Shown: positions 33,960-47,400 of the stretch, one piece after another | Layout of the letters: each line of letters opens with the position of its first letter | Numbering within the stretch: position 1 is the first letter of the stretch | Source: Leptidea sinapis | Taxonomy: Eukaryota > Arthropoda > Insecta > Lepidoptera > Pieridae | Length of the DNA: 64,000 bases | Reading direction: 5' to 3' | Assembly (NCBI RefSeq): GCF_905404315.1 | Contig: NC_066273.1 | Location: 2,480,001 to 2,544,000, forward strand | Translations under genes and position numbers: made by a program | Notes under the pieces: model-generated | Told to the model about the DNA's origin: nothing | What the model saw: the letters and a program-made list of their open reading frames with translations, nothing else | Database searches by the model: none

Positions 33960-35140
33960 TTATAAATCAGAAAATGTAATTAAATTTAATACATACCCCG
34001 CGCCTCTAATTGTATGAATTATCACTATATTATGTACTGAAATTTCATGGACTGAATTAGTTGTATTGCGAATTTATAGACATTTCTAAGTAAAAAAATA
34101 GGTTCTTAATAAGTAATCACCAACATATTATATACTTAAATCTTCTCCGAAACACGCTGCATCTAATGGTTCAAGAATTATTCTGAGCGGTTCAGTAGTT
34201 TTTGCAGTATAACTGAAGGAAAAAACCGGACATTCATTTATTAGTACAATATAGATTCTTGGGACTAGACTAGACTGACGTTACAGAAACCCCGCACAAA
34301 AAGGCGCGTTTGAATAGCCGAAATATATTGTCGGGAAAGAATATTTATTTTTTAATTGAATGAGAATGTTTTTATCTATAATTTGATGTGTTTGATAATT
34401 TTTAGGATGTAAAAAATAAAATTAAGTATTTTTAAAATTCATGCATACATATACCCTATTTAGTTCATAATTATATAAAACTAAATTGAACATGTCAAAA
34501 CAATATAAAAGATAAAAAAAGGCAAATCATTACAAGCTATAATACAGTCACTTCAATACAATTACTAAAATACATTAAACTATAAATGATTCAATGTCAC
34601 GCCAACCGATGTTGATGGTTTTCTTTGGAAAGGATATGCTTCAAGGGTAGGGTTTGACAAGAGTTTGATGAAGTTCTAATTATGGGATCCATCACAAAGT
34701 AACAGAAATCCTCAATTCTAAGGGGCAAATTAACGATACTCAGCCGATTTTTTTATATGCTATCCGGATATTGAGTCATCTACCGTAACGTCTTTATGCT
34801 CAAGTAATTGTCGTGGTCGAATATGATGGTCCTGGAACCCCTTAACGGCTTACTTACTTTACTCCTTATCTGTGGCAGAATTGTCTGTAATCTTATTGCA
34901 ATGCACTTACGTTCGTTGCTGCATTGCACCATGACTCAACGTTATATTTTTACACTCTTCGCAAGTGTGTTTTGGAATTATCTTCGAAGTAGATTTCCTC
35001 TATTGAGATAGGCGTATCTCCCTGACTTAGTTGGTTTCATTAAAACAGCGCTTACTCATATGAGCAGCATGTTTAGTAGGTCTTCACATATTATTTAGAC
35101 AAATTAGTAGGTGTAATTCAGATTCACTTCAAGTCTAAAA
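33960..35140. other. Intergenic, nothing recognised
   Basis: AT-rich; small open frames here (for example 34808-35011) look like chance. Confidence 0.4.
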
Positions 35141-35145
35141 AAAAT

Positions 35146-35400
35146 TACAAAAAGCAACCTACTACAAAAAACCTTTTCCAAAACAATATAATATGCATTA
35201 AACGATAAAAAATTAGTTTTTTTCTATTAATTAATAATCTTATCTTAAAATTATTTTTGAGTTCTCTTAAAATGAAATGATTAGTATTTAGACTACGACA
35301 ATATGATGTAGGTACAATTATTGTTATTTTTGGAGTCGGTGTCAGCCATGGTAGGTTAGTAATTACATGCATAGTTATAGGTGAGATGTGCTTGTGTCGC
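35146..35400. repeat. Foldback repeat G, left-arm fragment
   Basis: CCAAAACAATATAATATGCA, then TTATTTTTGGAGTCGGTGTC, then GTTATAGGTGAGATGTGCTT share the arm and centre of the element at 55735-56582. Confidence 0.5.
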
Positions 35401-36084
35401 ACTTATGCGACGTGACGAGGTGAGAGCGGGAAATTTATTCACTTACAGAAATACATTTTTACTGCACCTTCAATGAGCTGTTTGTTTATATTTTTTTTAT
35501 TATTTGTGTTGCATCAAAGTGGAATCTAATGGAAACCTGAAATAGATTGTGTTTATTATTTCACAACATATTCCTTGTTTTACTATCAATCACAGGAAAA
35601 CGTAGAAACGTCGTTCTAATTTCCTTACTCCATACAAATATACAGTTGTAAAAATAAATAAAATAAGGTTTAAAATAAATCATTACCCTATAACTCGGGA
35701 ATTCTATTCTATTCTTTATATTGTGGCTTTTGTGGAAAGGTCACCACGACTGAGCCAATGTCAGGTTGAGGCTACCAAGTAATGGGTAAAGGTACGATGT
35801 TGCAGAGTATTCCAGTTTTGACGGTAATGATCAGTGTTTATATACAACAGTCTTATTTTATGTTCAATCTGAAACAAATACACCTCGGGTAAAACTATAT
35901 CTATGTTATAGCAACATTTTGGTTGTCCCTGTTTTATGGTTTATAATTTATTTTGATTACGACAAATTTACTGAAAATAGGTGATTATGGAATAAAAAAT
36001 ATTTCGGAAAGAATATTTCATATAAAATTTCTTCGATATGAGCTTGTTACAAATTATATTGAAAACGTTTGGTGAAAAAAAATT

Positions 36085-36890
36085 TTTAATAAAAAACCAA
36101 CAGGCTTCAAAAACACTATTCCAAAACAATAGATGTAATATGCACTAAAAAGTATAAAAATAATTGCGTATTTTGGGGCCTCGCTCTCGCCTTCTCAAGT
36201 CGCGAATCGAGCACATCTTACCTAAAACTATAGTTACAAACCTACATTGGCTGACACGGACTCCAAAAATAACAATAACCGTAACTAGAATTAGATTAGC
36301 TAATTAGACTGATTAAAAATCCGCAATTATTTATATACTTTTTAGTGCATATTACATCTATTGCTTTGGAATAATGTATTTGAAATTGCTTGTTTTTTTG
36401 TTATTTTTTTTTTATTTTTTATTTTTAGTGAATTTGAAGGACACTAACTAATAATTTGCTTAAATATGTGTAGATATACTAAATTTTACAATGCAGCAAT
36501 GAGCGTAAGCGTTTTGCAATTTGAATACGACAGTTGGAAATTCTGCCACAGAATCCCTTACTGTAATTCTATTATCAGAGACTAATCTAAATCTCACCAA
36601 ACTACCTTTGAAGTAATCCTTGACAATAAAAAAAGAATTGTCGAAATCGGTTGGCGCGAAATTGAGTTAAGTTAAGACTTTGATGGTTTTCTCATGGATG
36701 CCATTGTCAGATCTGGACCAAATTATAATGGGACCACACGGGAAGCACCAGCTTTCAAATAAAAAAAAATATATAAATATAAAGAATTATCAAAATCGGT
36801 TCACCCAGTTGAAAGTTTTGAGGTAACAAACATAAAAAAAACACCGACGAATTGAGAACCTCCTCCTTTTTTGAAGTCGGTTAAAAAGCA
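36085..36890 (+). repeat. Foldback repeat G, copy with shortened left arm
   Basis: The short left arm TGCACTAAAAAGTAT (36147) pairs with ATACTTTTTAGTGCA (36337). The unique 3' part ends CCTCCTCCTTTTTTGAAGTC followed by GGTTAAAA. Related copies lie at 55735-56582, and a tail at 63525-63640. Confidence 0.7.
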
Positions 36891-37208
36891 ATACTAACGT
36901 GTAGAAGCTAACTCCTGGATTTTTACATTCACTACGGCTTTGGCAACCAGACACACATCACCTAACGATGGCCTTAACTTTTAGTTAAAAGCATCCGTAT
37001 CTCACACCAAATATGTTTCAAAACAATATCATCACAAATATATCATTCGCAAGCTCGATGACATGACAGATCTTTGTTTGAGTGCCCCAAAAATTGACAG
37101 TGGGCCAAATAAATAAATGGGTTACGCGATAGAGATGCAAGCTTTTTCCCGTTCTATCTCAGCCTTAGTTGTATATCGCTTGTCCTTTCTATTTGTGATG
37201 AAGTTACC

Positions 37209-37228
37209 AACGCTACTTCTGTAGCGTT
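37209..37228. promoter_or_regulatory. 8-bp palindrome upstream of SDF2
   Basis: AACGCTAC-TTCT-GTAGCGTT, 171 bases before the SDF2 ATG. Symmetry of this size can mark a dimer binding site, but no known factor motif is claimed. The rest of 36891-37398 shows nothing clear. Confidence 0.3.
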
Positions 37229-37398
37229 AATATCCGATATCTGTAATAGTAGTGGATAAATTAATTTCTCTTTGGATTTTTCATTTGGTTGTTACTTGCT
37301 TACCTAGTCGGTAGCACGAACGTAGTGTTTAAATTCTCTTTGGTCGGTAGTCCTACAGCCTACCTACTGGTTGTTAAAATCGTCACAATTTTAAAAAC

Positions 37399-40300
37399 AT
37401 GGAACTTTACGGTGTTTTTACAAACGTAATTCCATTATTATTGCTTCTTAAAATATGCTTTATAGAAACAATTAGAGGTGAGCAAAGTTTAATTTAGTTT
37501 TCAGTTATAAATTTATTTTTAAGGCATTCTGTATCACTCGCAATCTTTGAATTACGTGGCCCAATCTTAGGGGCGGCAATTTTATATGATAGACTATCGA
37601 TATAAAATAATATAACCAAATATCTGATTATAGCATCTCGTGCGGAATATGTAACATGCGGAACAATTTTAAAACTAATGAATACGGAACTAAAACTAAG
37701 ACTTCATTCGCATGATATCAAGTATGGATCGGGATCTGGACAGCAATCAGTCACAGCTGTAGAGATTACCGATGACCACAACAGTCATTGGGCAGTGAGA
37801 TCAATATCAGGCGAAACTTGTAAAAGAGGGTAAGTATTTGAAGTGCATTTTATTAATCAGGAAGCATTGGAATCACTTGTCAGATTAGCAGTGGTAGAAG
37901 TTACTGGAGGTGTAGGGCAGTATTGCCAGTAAACTGTTTGTGCCCAGAAATTGCACCAATTGACTAGTGTTTTGGTATATATTGCAGGTTATCCTGAAAA
38001 TACACTTGAGAGATATTCAAATTTAAATATTTTTATTCAAAATAGGATGTGACATTACTTATTGAAAGTCAAAAACTACCACCCATTCCAAAGAGAATGC
38101 TTCAGACCTGAGAAGAATGGGCGCAACAAACTCAGCGGGCTTTTTTTTCATCAAAAATTAAAAAATTTAATACATCTAGTGATCAAATATGTTCTAGAAA
38201 TTTTAATTTACAAGGAAATATATAGGCTTCTTGTGTGATGTATTTCATCAAGGAGATTTTTTTTTATTTATTTTAGAAAAGTTATGGACTACTCACTCAA
38301 CATAAAACCCTGATATATTATAACCATGAGGCATAGAATTTGTTTAACATTTACTAGCTATACAAATTAATGTGATACAAACATTACTGTGTTGTATATT
38401 TAGTTGTAATATTAAATAGCATACAGAGCTAGGATGTAAAAATCTGTATAAAGTGATATAAATGCCACCACAGTCTAAGCAACAATTTATATTCATGACA
38501 CACTGCTATTTATTTTAAAGTGGAGTTTTTTTTTATATAATCTTAACTTCTATTAACATTACTGCAGTGCAGAAGGGCTTTTACGAGTGTAAGTAGTGGC
38601 CCATATACAACAAGTTTTTGAGACTAATTCAGGTATTCTGCACGTCTCTGGGGAGACCCTTCACACTTGGCTAAGTAGGCATGGGCAGCTGTGTGAGCCG
38701 GAGCTGAGGTGTCCAAACTGTCAAAGCTGTGTTGTAGGAGCTGCCCACCCTCCATGACTCTGGCTTTTATAAAACACCAGGCGGGTAGGGCTGACTAGTA
38801 CAACATGGAAGTAATTGTTGTCCACTGTGTAGTTTCTGTCACAGTGTAGTTATTAAAAAAATGTTTACTGTAATAAATTAGAAATAAAACCCTTACCAAC
38901 TGCAAATTTGGGATGTAAATTTGTAATGGCATGTTTCCTGACCTTCTGAAATATAGTAAAACTACACCAATATTTAAGTTGGGATGCACTTTGACCCAGG
39001 TTCTGTGTCTATTTTGCTGACCCTTATCTATTGCAACGTCCGATTAATGACAGCTGGCAGGTAGCGAAACGTCCGATGACGCGATTAAGATTATCCGACG
39101 GCGAGCGCGAGATTCATCATTATTAAAAGCGATATAATTACATAACGACTCCACCTATAGCTATATAAAAAATACATTCACGTAGTTAAAAGTATAGAAA
39201 ATCAACGTGTAAAATCATAAATTATGTTTTTGAACCCAAGTTATATATAAATAAAAGGTTAAAGCTTGAGATTATAGGTAGAAATGTGATAACATTTTCA
39301 TTATATTAAGTTTTTATGTAAAATATTAGCGCACACATTAATACAACTTGATTATTATTGAAATAGACTATATAACCTATTTTTTGATATTAATATGTCA
39401 TTACTTCGACTTACGGGATTGTTGCATTAAACTAAAATAAAGCACCCATTCTTAGTATATACCTACAATTTATCTGCGGAATGCACAAGTAAAACGTGAA
39501 ATACTTGGTTGTCTCAATACATCCAGATTGTTGAATATTATAAACATTATATTTATGATATTTTGTCCCTATTACAAGCAATGATTTACTGTTAATTAAT
39601 TGGATTACAATAAAAATTTGATATTTAAACCAAATCGATAAAGTAGTATCGATCATACTGTTATAACTTGTCGATTTAATGTCGTAAGAAGAATTTTATA
39701 TGTAATTTGTAGATAAAATCAGAAACTAGATATCATGAGGATTAATTTCATATATAAAACAAACATAATACGTAATTAAAATATTACACTTACATGATAA
39801 ACAAAACAATAACAAAACACTTGACACTACAAAAATAAACAAATGACAATTCCCCCCGCAAACCGATTTTCAATTAATTATTTCTTTTAATTTTTGCTCG
39901 GATACTTGATATTTAAAGATAAGCCTATTACAATTACTTACCATAGAGTCTTAAAAATCGTATTTGACAAGCTAATTCACTCATACTACAGATTATAACA
40001 CAAAATAAATACGCAAGTCGACTGGGCCACTCTGGTTGCCTGGACGTTTGACTGTCTAAAGAAAAAAGCCGCTCTAGTTGCCCGGACGTTTCAGTAGTTA
40101 GTAAAACTATTGAAAAAAATAATTTAAAGCCTTTTGCCTACTTACTTTAACTCTCTTAAGTAACTTCATATGAAACAATATCTTCTGTGATTTATAAACT
40201 AAAAGAAACCAGGTTATTTATATGAGTAAGCTATATTCTATCTGACATTGTGTACTGGTTTAGTGCTTCTAAGCAATTTTCATAGTATTATGTCCTATGG

Positions 40301-42187
40301 TATATTACTATGGGGCAATGCTGCCGATATCAATACCATATTTGTACCTCAGAAGAGTGATTCTTGCTACTTATAACCTAGGATCTAAAGAATCATTGAG
40401 AGCAAAATTTAAATAAATAATCATCTTTTACTGTTGCCTCTCAATATATTCTTGATAATGTTATGTATGTACAGGAACAAACATAAACTTATAAAGGCAT
40501 AAAAGGCATTTATTTTCTCAAAATTGATTCCTTTAGAATTCTTTTTGATGTCATTTCTTATACTACTAGATACTACTACCGCTTCGGAAACAAATGGCGC
40601 TCTGAGAGAGAAGAAGCGGCGCAAGAAACTCTCCCAGCATTCTTTTTTTTTTGCGCTCTTTTCAATAAAAATATACAATATTGTACAGTTGCTATAAAAT
40701 AATCACAATCTAGTCCCAGGCTGTCCGATCATTTAGATATTCAGCAGTGGAGTAATAGGATTTACGACAGAGCCATTTTTTTTATAAAACATTTAAATTT
40801 ATTTATAGACAATGCCTGAACAGTGGCTGGGACTTTATTGTAGAAGTGTATACATTTACCCTTAAAGCTATTATGTATCTTATGAAGCCTACTAGAATTA
40901 GTTACAAGAATACTACTAGAATTAGTATAATGCCTACAACTCGGCTAAGTTGAGTTAAAGTCTTTTGTGGGGTGTTATATATGCTTTTACAACAAGATCC
41001 CAGATAATGTTTTAAACATGATATTCAAAAGAATTGTTAAAAAAACATTTGTGTGGTAAAGGTTACTATAACTTAAATGACTTTCTTAATGATCACACAG
41101 ATTGGGAATTACATAATGGGAAACAGACTATTAAATAACAAATTTTATTATACGATTTTACATTGTAACCATATTTATTATAAAAAGAAAGCCAACTGAG
41201 TTTATTGCGCCTATTCTTGAGGCATACCTTTTGGAATACCTATTCCAAAAGTTACCACCTAAAAAAAACTACCACCTGGTAGTTTATGACTTTCAATAAG
41301 TGATTTAATATCCTACTTTGAATAAAGACATTTGAATTTGAATGCCAACCCAAATTTGATATGAAAATCATATTTTTATACATTAAACAATTGGTTCAGC
41401 ACGAGATCTTTAATGTGCATTTAAAAATATCCCAAATAAAACACTATTTAATAAATCAGTTTGTTAGCGCACAGTGTTACATTACCCTACCTGGTTGTGA
41501 TGTGCTATGTTATTGGTAGGCAAACATTTGCCCTAAGAAGTTTGGATCTACTAACTCTATTTTATATTAATTTTTAGGGCTCCAATAAAATGTAACACTA
41601 ACATAAGACTTCAACATGTTGCTACAAAAAAGAATTTACACTCCCACTATTTTACATCACCCCTCTCTGGCAACCAGGAAGTGTCTTGCTATGGGGATGA
41701 TAACGGGGAAGGAGACAGTGGGGACAACTGGACTGTAGTGTGTAACAATGATTATTGGAGGCGAGACTCCCCTGTCAAGTTCCGACATGTTGATACTTCT
41801 GCGTAAGTGTTATATGTATATATTAAAATATATGGTTACTTAAGTTATACTTCTTTTGGCGCGATCAGATTGATTTTTTACAATATGTGTGCAAACTGTC
41901 ACATAAATTCGACACCCTGATGTTAGCTGACTAGACCATTTGTATCATACTTCATCTACCAAGCCTGTTATAACTATGTTGGCTGAACCAATGGATGAGA
42001 ATTAAAAAAAAAATAATTTATATATGAGCTTAAAAAAATCTCTCTAATTCCATAAAAAGAATTTAATGATATCTAATGACACATTATTTAACTTAATTAT
42101 GCAGTATAATGATAAAATCATTGGTTCTATTTAATACCTTTATTACAATTTTGTTTTTTCTACAAATGTAAAATGGCATGAGGAATA

Positions 42188-42223
<36 letters not shown>

Positions 42224-42769
42224 ACGCCAAAGAAGAATAACTTCTTGTGTGCGTACATATTATAAAGTACACACACTTTTTTTATTGTCAGTTCATAATA
42301 ACATCCTTATCTATCTAATTATAGTAGCTCACAGATTGCTAGTAAGTGGCCACTTGCCCATACAAAAAAAGTTGTAGATCGTAAAAAGGTGAAAATATTC
42401 AGGTGGGTGACCCTTATCATTTGAAAAATAGATGGTGGCCGATTCTTAGACCTACCCGACACACAAATTTTAAAATAAATTGGTTTAGCCGTTTTGGAGG
42501 AGTTTGGTAACAACATGGCGACATAAGAAGTTTATATATAAGGTTTTGGTTTGACTGAAAATGTTAAAAATATTAATAATCCATTATTTTACAGTTTCCT
42601 AGCTGGGTCTGGTAGAACATTTGGCCGACCTATCAATGGGCAAGGTGAGATTGTGGGTGTCTCCTCGCAGTATGGGCCATATTCTGACTGGCTAGCAAAG
42701 GAAGGACTGTTTGTGCATCCCAGTGATAATATGCTACCGCATCATGCCGCAATACACACAGAACTGTAA
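37399..42769 (+). CDS. SDF2: Stromal cell-derived factor 2 (SDF2), ER MIR-domain protein
   Basis: Four exons: 37399-37477, 37634-37829, 41578-41802, 42595-42769, phases 1, 2 and 2, total 675 nt giving 224 aa (human SDF2 is 211). A hydrophobic signal peptide covers about residues 1-26. Three MIR repeats follow (about 30-85, 92-147, 148-205), with family landmarks LRLHSHDIKYGSGSGQQSVT, VATKKNLHSH, SGNQEVSCYGDD and GRPINGQ. The protein ends HTEL, an HDEL-type ER retrieval signal. Known SDF2 proteins sit in the ER lumen, associate with Hsp40/BiP and act in protein quality control; membership here is by sequence. ATG 37399 is chosen because it starts the signal peptide. Intron 2 (3.7 kb) holds a LINE and LINE 3' ends. 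Polo lies 1.6 kb downstream in the opposite direction. Confidence 0.96.
38010..38165 (+). repeat. LINE 3' end D, copy 2 (SDF2 intron 2)
   Basis: CAGACCTGAGAAGAATGGGC then CAACAAACTCAGCGGGC and a T-run, as at 6640-6835. Confidence 0.65.
40236..40690 (+). pseudogene. Jockey/CR1-like LINE tail in SDF2 intron 2
   Basis: YGILLWGNAADINTIFVPQK and then ATYNLGSKESLRAKF are the C-terminal thumb region of the LINE also seen at 7080-7920. The 3' end (40566-40690: CCGCTTCGGAAACAAATGGC, GAAACTCTCCCAGCATTC) recurs at 62866-62985. 38166-40235 otherwise shows no recognisable feature. Confidence 0.65.
41130..41350 (-). repeat. LINE 3' end D, reverse diverged copy
   Basis: AGCCAACTGAGTTTATTGCG, TACCACCTGGTAG and CAATAAGTGATTTAATATCC read as the inverse of the 6640 copy. 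Confidence 0.55.
41841..42244. mobile_element. GAAGTnnnACTTC-bounded element in SDF2 intron 3
   Basis: Left TAAGTTATACTTC-TTTTGGCG and right CGCCAAA-GAAGAATAACTTC are inverted, 404 bp apart, much like the 411-bp element at 11204-11614. A (TA)n run lies at 42193-42219. Confidence 0.5.
42300..42545 (+). repeat. RTE-like 3' end, diverged copy
   Basis: GAAAAATAGATGGTGGCCGA, TTCTTAGACCTACCCGAC, and CCGTTTTGGAGGAGT before TTTATATATAAG align with 51700-51848. It ends 50 bases before SDF2 exon 4. Confidence 0.5.
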
Positions 42770-42926
42770 TGAGCTGGGGCAGTGTTTTGTATTTTTGTAA
42801 ATGTATTATTAATATGACATTATGTGAGAGTTCCTTAGTTCAATTACTATAATTATAGAAGTAGATAATGTGTGTACTTATTATGTATGATCTAGCACGA
42901 TGTTTTATTTATATATTTTTTGCAAA

Positions 42927-42932
42927 AATAAA
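42927..42932 (+). terminator. SDF2 poly(A) signal AATAAA
   Basis: Canonical AATAAA 158 bases past the SDF2 stop codon, in AT-rich sequence that suits a short 3' UTR. The cleavage site cannot be placed without transcripts. Confidence 0.6.
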
Positions 42933-43322
42933 GCTTTGAGGAATAATAATTGTACTACTACAAATTCAAATAAAAATGCCAAAGTGTAACTGATCGTGTA
43001 AATCTAAACAGTTAATTAAAATGTTGATGATATGTATGGGTCTCCATGAGTAATGCACAATTTAATGATTTGTAATTATTTATTTCAAATAACTTCACAA
43101 TGGAGTAATAAAAGTATGTTATAAGGAAAAAGTGGTTTCTGTTAGAAGTTAATTCATCATTGTTTGTGATATGAAGCACATCACATTAACTGTAATACTC
43201 ACTTCCATCTCTGTAATAGCTGATCAAGTATACAATAAATTTTTAATGGATAAGAGATATCATATGAGTGACAAACAACAAGAATCTATAATCTAGAAAA
43301 ACAGTTGTATGGAATACTTTAG

Positions 43323-43460
43323 CCCCCTTATTCATAATGGTCCGCTAACTTTAAACAGCCGCTAAGGAGTGATTTTTCTCATTCTGACTTAGGTCAATAG
43401 AAGAAGACAGAGTGAGAATTAGCAATGCTTTAAGTTAGCAGACTATTATGCATAAGGGGG
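43323..43460. mobile_element. 138-bp MITE, TTAG duplication
   Basis: Ends CCCCCTTATTCATAATGG and, inverted, CCCCCTTATGCATAATAG; the arms run about 35 bp. TTAG is duplicated at 43319-43322 and 43461-43464. Located between SDF2 and polo. Confidence 0.75.
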
Positions 43461-43464
43461 TTAG

Positions 43465-44409
43465 ACACAGTAGTGTAATTAATGTATTAAAATAAAGTTT
43501 TATAAAACTAAATAAAAGTCTACAAATTATGTTTAAATTGTAGCACTCGGCCACTCAGTCATGGTGCTATTATTATTTTAATTGAAATATACCCTCACAA
43601 TTGATATTTTTACTATAATTAATACTGCCCAGTCACAGGTCTCAGGCTGTGATCTAAAGACCTACTTACACTTTACTTTGGTAAAACTTAGCCAGGTGCA
43701 GAATCAGTGTTTTTTTTTTTTAATTTAGCTGAATTTATGCTGAGCTTTTAAGCTAAAACAACCCAATCTTAAAGTCAAGTTCGCTATCAATCACACTCAT
43801 GTTAAGTTTTATGTAAGTAAAGTCTAAGTTGCTCTATAGATCTCAGACTTAGGGCTAATGTTCTTTACATTTTCATAATATTAACATTGACACAACTGTG
43901 CTATGTCACAATGTGTTCCCTAAATTGGGATTTTCACTGTCCAAGTGCACTCATAACAGTCTAAGAGACATCATCTAAGAGCTATCAGTTTCTGAAAACC
44001 CGCTTAGTGTGTCACAAAACACATACTTTATATTATGCAGGCAATAGTAAACTTTTAATAGTTTAGGTAGTTAGACAAATTCATTAATTTTTTTTTTATA
44101 AGATATTTAAAAACCTGATGTGTCATTCTACTTAATTTTGTTTAAGTTAATTAGCAATAATAACAATGTGTTAACAACAATCATCATTATATTAACAAAT
44201 TACATTAGAAACTATTTTGAAAATGTACTTATTGTATATCAATTATTATATGAACATAATAATACCTTAATTTGTGTCAAAGTTGTAAGTTAATTATCCA
44301 ATAATAGCAGTTACAACATTTGTTGGTTGTTGGTTACAACACCTCATTTGACAATCCAAATTAGTGGAATATTGAACCTTGCTAAACAATAGGTCAAATT
44401 AATTCTAAA
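43465..44409. other. SDF2-polo intergenic
   Basis: Repeat K copy 2 (about 43655-43800, GCTGAGCTTTTAAGCTAAAAC region) and otherwise AT-rich sequence including the polo 3' UTR. I found no canonical AATAAA on - close to the polo stop. Confidence 0.4.
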
Positions 44410-47400
44410 CTATCCTAATGTCTTATCTACTACACTGTTGATTTTCTCCAGGGCATATTTTAAGTTTGTATAAAGTTTCTTATCACAGCCATGTTCCTCA
44501 ATGGTACTGAACCGGAATGTTCTAAAGTTCTTGTCGACATCAATGTAGGTAACTGCAGACATCAGTGGACAGAGGATTATCTTTGTGTGATCTTGGAAGT
44601 TTATCTATAAGAAAAAAAATAATTGATCAAAAAGGCGCATTAAATATATATAGAAATCACAAATACGGCCTTGGATATTTTATTTCCCAAACAAATTCAG
44701 CAGACCCATAAAATATATTATCATTGGCAAGGTTGCTAGGTGGTCGGGATCAAAAGCTATTCAGGTTCAAACATTTCCGGCAGAGTTAGGCTGCGTTTCC
44801 AACAGAGATGTGCAAGGGAAATGTGTCCTGCGAGGATGTCTAGATATGCTGTGAAAATGTGTAGATTTCAATGTGTACATTTCCACCTAAGCTGTGCGAG
44901 GAAAATGTGTCATACAAGGAGGTTTAGCGGAGTTGTTAATGGGATTTGATCACTAGAACATTCCTACAATGAGTACAAGTAATCCCAGACATCACTTTCT
45001 GGCTAATCGAATAGTGGAAACACGGAATTGACTACCAGAAACAGTGATAACTGCACCATCAGTTAACTCCTTTAAAAATAGTCTTATAAACAATTCAAGA
45101 AGTGGACAAACTTGTATTTTATATGTTTTTTTTTTCGGAAAAGGACAATTCTCCAGCAACACCAGATGAATCACAAGAGCGTTGTCGCCCTTCAAAATGC
45201 TTAACCACACAATACATGCATACTCAGCCAGGACAAGCGCATCTGTCACTAGTTATTTAATAACAGAATAAGGTTAAATGATGGAAAGAGTTACATGTGA
45301 TAGTATTCTACTCAGGATTCTTATGAAAACCAAAAGTCTAAACAGCATGGTGATTTGGCTTGTCATGTTCAGACGCAACATGGAAAGTCTCAGTATAAAC
45401 CGCTACACAAATAATGCCATGGATTCATCACGATTCATATATTGGGTGTTGCACCTTACAAACTAATTTATTATGTATAATACAGCCTATTAAATACTCT
45501 ATTTGATTGAAAAGAGTGGCTTGTATATTCTCACAAGCTCAACTTTTCCAGAACATATGGCAAATTCAGTAATTAAAAAAAAATTAATAGTGACTATTTT
45601 AAAGCGCCTAGTTTAAGCATAATTGAATAAATTTTATGACAACTTTAATAATAAAAGTACAAATATTCAGAATTGATAAGTATAATCATCACATCACAAT
45701 TTAACTAAAAATGAAAGCCCCAAGTGCCAAACCACAACATGAGTCTATTTCTACTTTCTCCATTTCCACCAGAGATGTATGAGAAATGTATTAGATAGGA
45801 ACTAAACTGGTGATTCTTTGGCAACACACAACAAAGAAGTTATGGATCTCGTAATGTACAGTGAGGAAGCACAGTAATGATGGTACTCTTAATTTGATGA
45901 CCAATTTCTTTGATGACTGCTAGAGACCTGGGTTCGAATCAATGTTTGCATCTAGTATGCAAACATTTAGGTATATGATAAATATGGATGTTTATATGTA
46001 TTTAGGTATGTATAAAATATTGTTGTACAGGCTATGCCGAATTTATTACTATTTAATATTATTACCAATATGTTAATTGCCTAAGAAATGTGGTGATGAC
46101 ATACCATACATGGTGGTGTGAGTAAAACTCATATGACCGTAAAAAGTAACCGTTTAATATTAAACGGTTACCTTTTGTTTGAAAATACTACAATACCTGT
46201 AGTGTGCCGTTGGTGAGGTACATAATGACAGCTAATGTTGTTCTGAACCATTGGTGAAGATGAGGCAATCGAGACAGACCGTCACTTTCCCTTACTGGTA
46301 CCGATGCACCTATTAAATAATTATAATAAATAAATATTTACAATTATCATAGCGGCTTCTGTGGAAGCATCAAAAAAACTTATTTATTCGTTAGTTACCA
46401 TTACTAAGCACATTTATTTAAAATAATAAAAGCGAATATAAATAGCAAATGATTGCAGAATCTTTGAAAAGATTATGTTTTATAAAAAGCTATCGAAATA
46501 TTTTGGGGTATAAAAAAAATAGATTAATAAAATTCAAAACAATTACCACGCCATTTCGGAGGAATATGGCAACTAGCAATGTAACACAAGTATTTTATAA
46601 TGATTATCGGCCGTTCCCAATATACTATCTACAAATAATCTGAAGCTGTCCCAATATACCCGATAAGTCATTATTATCGCCTTATATTGGGACGCGTGAG
46701 TTGCAATTTCCATAAAAACTTCTATTGCTCCCATTGACAGACAGCATGTACGGATAAGGTCAGTTACCGTCGATAAGTTTATTGAACAGAAAAGTCAATG
46801 ATAGTTACGATTTTTATCTCAAGTATGCCACAACCGGAGATAGACTGAATATTGGGAACGGCCGTAAGTCTTCCAGATCTATTATTATTATTATTATTTA
46901 TAATAGACTAAGCAGCTTTCGCTGATGCGTCTATATCATTTGCCATATCTATCCAAATGTTTGTCCAGTCTATTCTTAAACTGATTAACAGATTTTGATT
47001 TAACCACATCCTTGGGCAATCTATTCCATATATGAACGACTCTGTTGGTCAGAAAGTGTTTCAATGGATTTGATGATGCTAATTGATATTCTAGCTTCAT
47101 ATCATGTCCCCTTAGTCTAGGATTGCTCTTCCTTGGAAACATGCTCTCAAAATTTGGGACATTATAATAATTATTTAGTATTTTGTATGTTTCAATTAGA
47201 TCGCCTCTTTCTCGTCTGCTTTTGAGGGTGCTGAGTCCAAGCTGTGTAAGTCTTTGTTCATACGTAAGATTTTTCAGTTCCCTAGGCAACTTAGTGGCTC
47301 GCCTCTGTACCCTTTCCAACAATTCTATATCCTTAACAAAATATGGATTCCAGACCTGAAATGAATACTCCAGTAATGGTCTGATATAAGTTTTATAGAT

